Shown: positions 62,907 to 64,000 of the stretch, piece after piece
How the letters are laid out: every line of letters starts with the position of its first letter
How positions within the stretch are numbered: the first letter of the stretch is position 1
Source: Methylocystis iwaonis
Lineage (GTDB): Bacteria; Pseudomonadota; Alphaproteobacteria; Rhizobiales; Beijerinckiaceae
Length of the DNA: 64,000 nucleotides
Assembly (NCBI RefSeq): GCF_027925385.1
Contig: NZ_AP027142.1
Coordinates: 3,669,947 to 3,733,946, forward strand
Direction: 5' to 3'
Made by a program: the position numbers and the translations under genes
Notes under the pieces: model-generated
The model's database searches: none
The model's input: the letters and a program-made list of their open reading frames with translations, nothing else
What the model was told of the DNA's origin: nothing

Positions 62907-64000
62907 TCACAACGCCTGCTGAAACCGTATCGGCTTGCCACGCGACGGCGTCACCAGCTCGCCCTCCCACATCACCCGCGCGCCGCGCACGAAAGTCCCA
63001 ACGGGCCAGCCCGTGACTTCCGCGCCGTCGAAGGGCGTCCAGCAGGCGCGTGAGGCGATCCATTCATTGCGGATGACCTCACGCCGCTTCATGTCCACGA
63101 CAGTGAAATCCGCGTCGTAGCCTTTGGCGATGCGGCCTTTGCCGGCCATGCCGAAAACGCGCAGCGGACCGGCGCTCGTCAAATCGACGAAGCGCGCCAG
63201 CGTCAGCTTGCCATTGTTCACGGCGTTGAGCAGCAGCGGCACGAGCGTCTGCACGCCGGTCATGCCCGAGGGGCTTTTGGGGTAGGGCTGCGCCTTTTCT
63301 TCGAGCGTATGCGGCGCGTGATCCGAGCCGATAACGTCGACGACGCCCTGCCGCAAGCCTTCCCACAGCGCGTCGCGGTGATGCGCCTCGCGCACCGGCG
63401 GATTCATCTGCGCCAGCGTGCCGATCCGCTCATAAGCGCTGGCGTCGAGCGTCAAATGATTGGGCGTGACCTCCACGCTCGCCAGATCTTTGTGATGCGA
63501 GAGAAGCTCGATCTCTTCCGCCGTCGTCACATGCAGCACATGGATCAGCGCGCGCTTCTCGCGTGCGATCTTCAACAGGCGCTGCGTTGAGCGCAGCGCG
63601 GTCTCGACGTCGCGCCAGACAGGATGCGAACGCGGATCGCCTTCGACGCGCAACTCCTTGCGCTCGTTCAAGCGATATTCGTCCTCGCTGTGGAAGGCCG
63701 CGCGCCGGCGCGTATGCGCGAGCACCTGCGCAATGCCCTCATCGTCGGCGACGAGCAGCGAACCCGTCGACGAGCCCATGAAAACCTTAATGCCCGCCGC
63801 GCCCGGCAGCCTTTCGAGCTCTGCGGCGTGCTTGGCGTTCTGATGCGTGCCGCCGACCCAGAACGCGAAATCGCAATGCATGCGGTCCGTCGCGCGCGCC
63901 ACCTTGTCCGCAAGCTCGGCTTCGCCCGTCGTGAGCGGCGTGGTGTTGGGCATTTCGAAAACGCCGGTCACGCCGCCGAGAACGGCGCTGCGCGAGCCTG
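62907..64000 (-). CDS. pyrC: Dihydroorotase (5' end beyond the window)
   Basis: Dihydroorotase closes the pyrimidine ring in UMP biosynthesis. The visible 364 codons include VTGVFEMPNTTPLTT, the metal-site region HVLHVTTAEEIELLSHH, EVTPNHLTLD, and the catalytic Asp region IGSDHAPHTLEEK, and end RFQQAL. The N-terminal HxH metal motif lies past the right edge. The frame is open to the last base of the window. Confidence 0.95.
   Translation of the reverse strand, partial: GSRSAVLGGVTGVFEMPNTTPLTTGEAELADKVARATDRMHCDFAFWVGGTHQNAKHAAELERLPGAAGIKVFMGSSTGSLLVADDEGIAQVLAHTRRRAAFHSEDEYRLNERKELRVEGDPRSHPVWRDVETALRSTQRLLKIAREKRALIHVLHVTTAEEIELLSHHKDLASVEVTPNHLTLDASAYERIGTLAQMNPPVREAHHRDALWEGLRQGVVDVIGSDHAPHTLEEKAQPYPKSPSGMTGVQTLVPLLLNAVNNGKLTLARFVDLTSAGPLRVFGMAGKGRIAKGYDADFTVVDMKRREVIRNEWIASRACWTPFDGAEVTGWPVGTFVRGARVMWEGELVTPSRGKPIRFQQAL

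Overview
This window is a GC-rich chromosomal segment of an alphaproteobacterium, most likely of the order Hyphomicrobiales (Rhizobiales). The evidence is the gene content: an aa3-type cytochrome oxidase subunit IV next to pntA-pntAB-pntB, an IalB-family protein, a TIGR02302/DUF4175 protein, a HIG1-type small membrane protein, DUF992, a split gcvPA/gcvPB, and typical alphaproteobacterial dispersed palindromes. The cytochrome c maturation genes, bacteriohemerythrin and Cys/His-rich metal-handling genes would fit a methanotroph such as Methylocystis or Methylosinus, but no methane monooxygenase or methanol dehydrogenase gene lies here, so the genus is only a guess.

Layout. 1-4.3 kb: cytochrome c maturation operon ccmI-ccmE-ccmF-ccmH (minus strand; ccmH runs off the left edge). 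4.4-7.5 kb: a DUF2721 membrane protein, purB and an IalB-family exported protein. 7.8-11.4 kb: a family 5 solute-binding protein, a degenerate AMP-binding-like protein and a bacteriohemerythrin. 11.7-19.8 kb: a compact TonB-dependent uptake locus with a DUF2946-like protein, exbB-exbD-tonB, a second exported TonB-like protein, a Cys/His-rich Asp-box beta-propeller and a TlpA-like thioredoxin on the minus strand, and divergently a second DUF2946-like protein and a large TonB-dependent receptor. I think this is a metal (probably copper) acquisition system and the best candidate for something under-described. 19.9-25.5 kb: transhydrogenase genes, a cytochrome oxidase small subunit, and groES-groEL behind a CIRCE operator. 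25.6-30 kb: lspA, an exported protein and two M16 peptidase-like proteins. 30.2-35 kb: a ParD-like antitoxin next to a possible toxin remnant, fabI, a sigma/anti-sigma pair, ppa, a DUF1636 protein and a Crp/Fnr regulator. 35.2-42.9 kb: metX-metW, a hydrolase, a glycosyltransferase, DUF2147, a CPA2 antiporter and an S24 regulator. 42.9-47.7 kb: a dihaem peroxidase, DUF992, HdeA and a large protein I do not recognise. 47.8-52.4 kb: a tandem glycine riboswitch followed by gcvT-gcvH-gcvPA-gcvPB. 52.8-58.9 kb: mutL, a PduO-type adenosyltransferase, a HIG1 protein, a TIGR02302 protein and a small conserved protein. 59-64 kb: small stress-type or exported proteins, an arginine/ornithine catabolic pair under an Lrp/AsnC regulator, and the 3' part of a dihydroorotase gene.

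The most pervasive non-genic signal is a set of at least four families of dispersed palindromic repeats (called A-D here), in 18 places. Family C elements repeatedly begin at, or a few bases after, a stop codon. Repeats are nested inside one another, and in two genes (ccmH and the tlpA-like gene) repeat sequence appears to be translated in frame as part of the N-terminus, reminiscent of Rickettsia palindromic elements. A repeat also supplies the last codons and stop of gcvPB. No tRNA, rRNA, CRISPR array, insertion sequence or prophage was seen.
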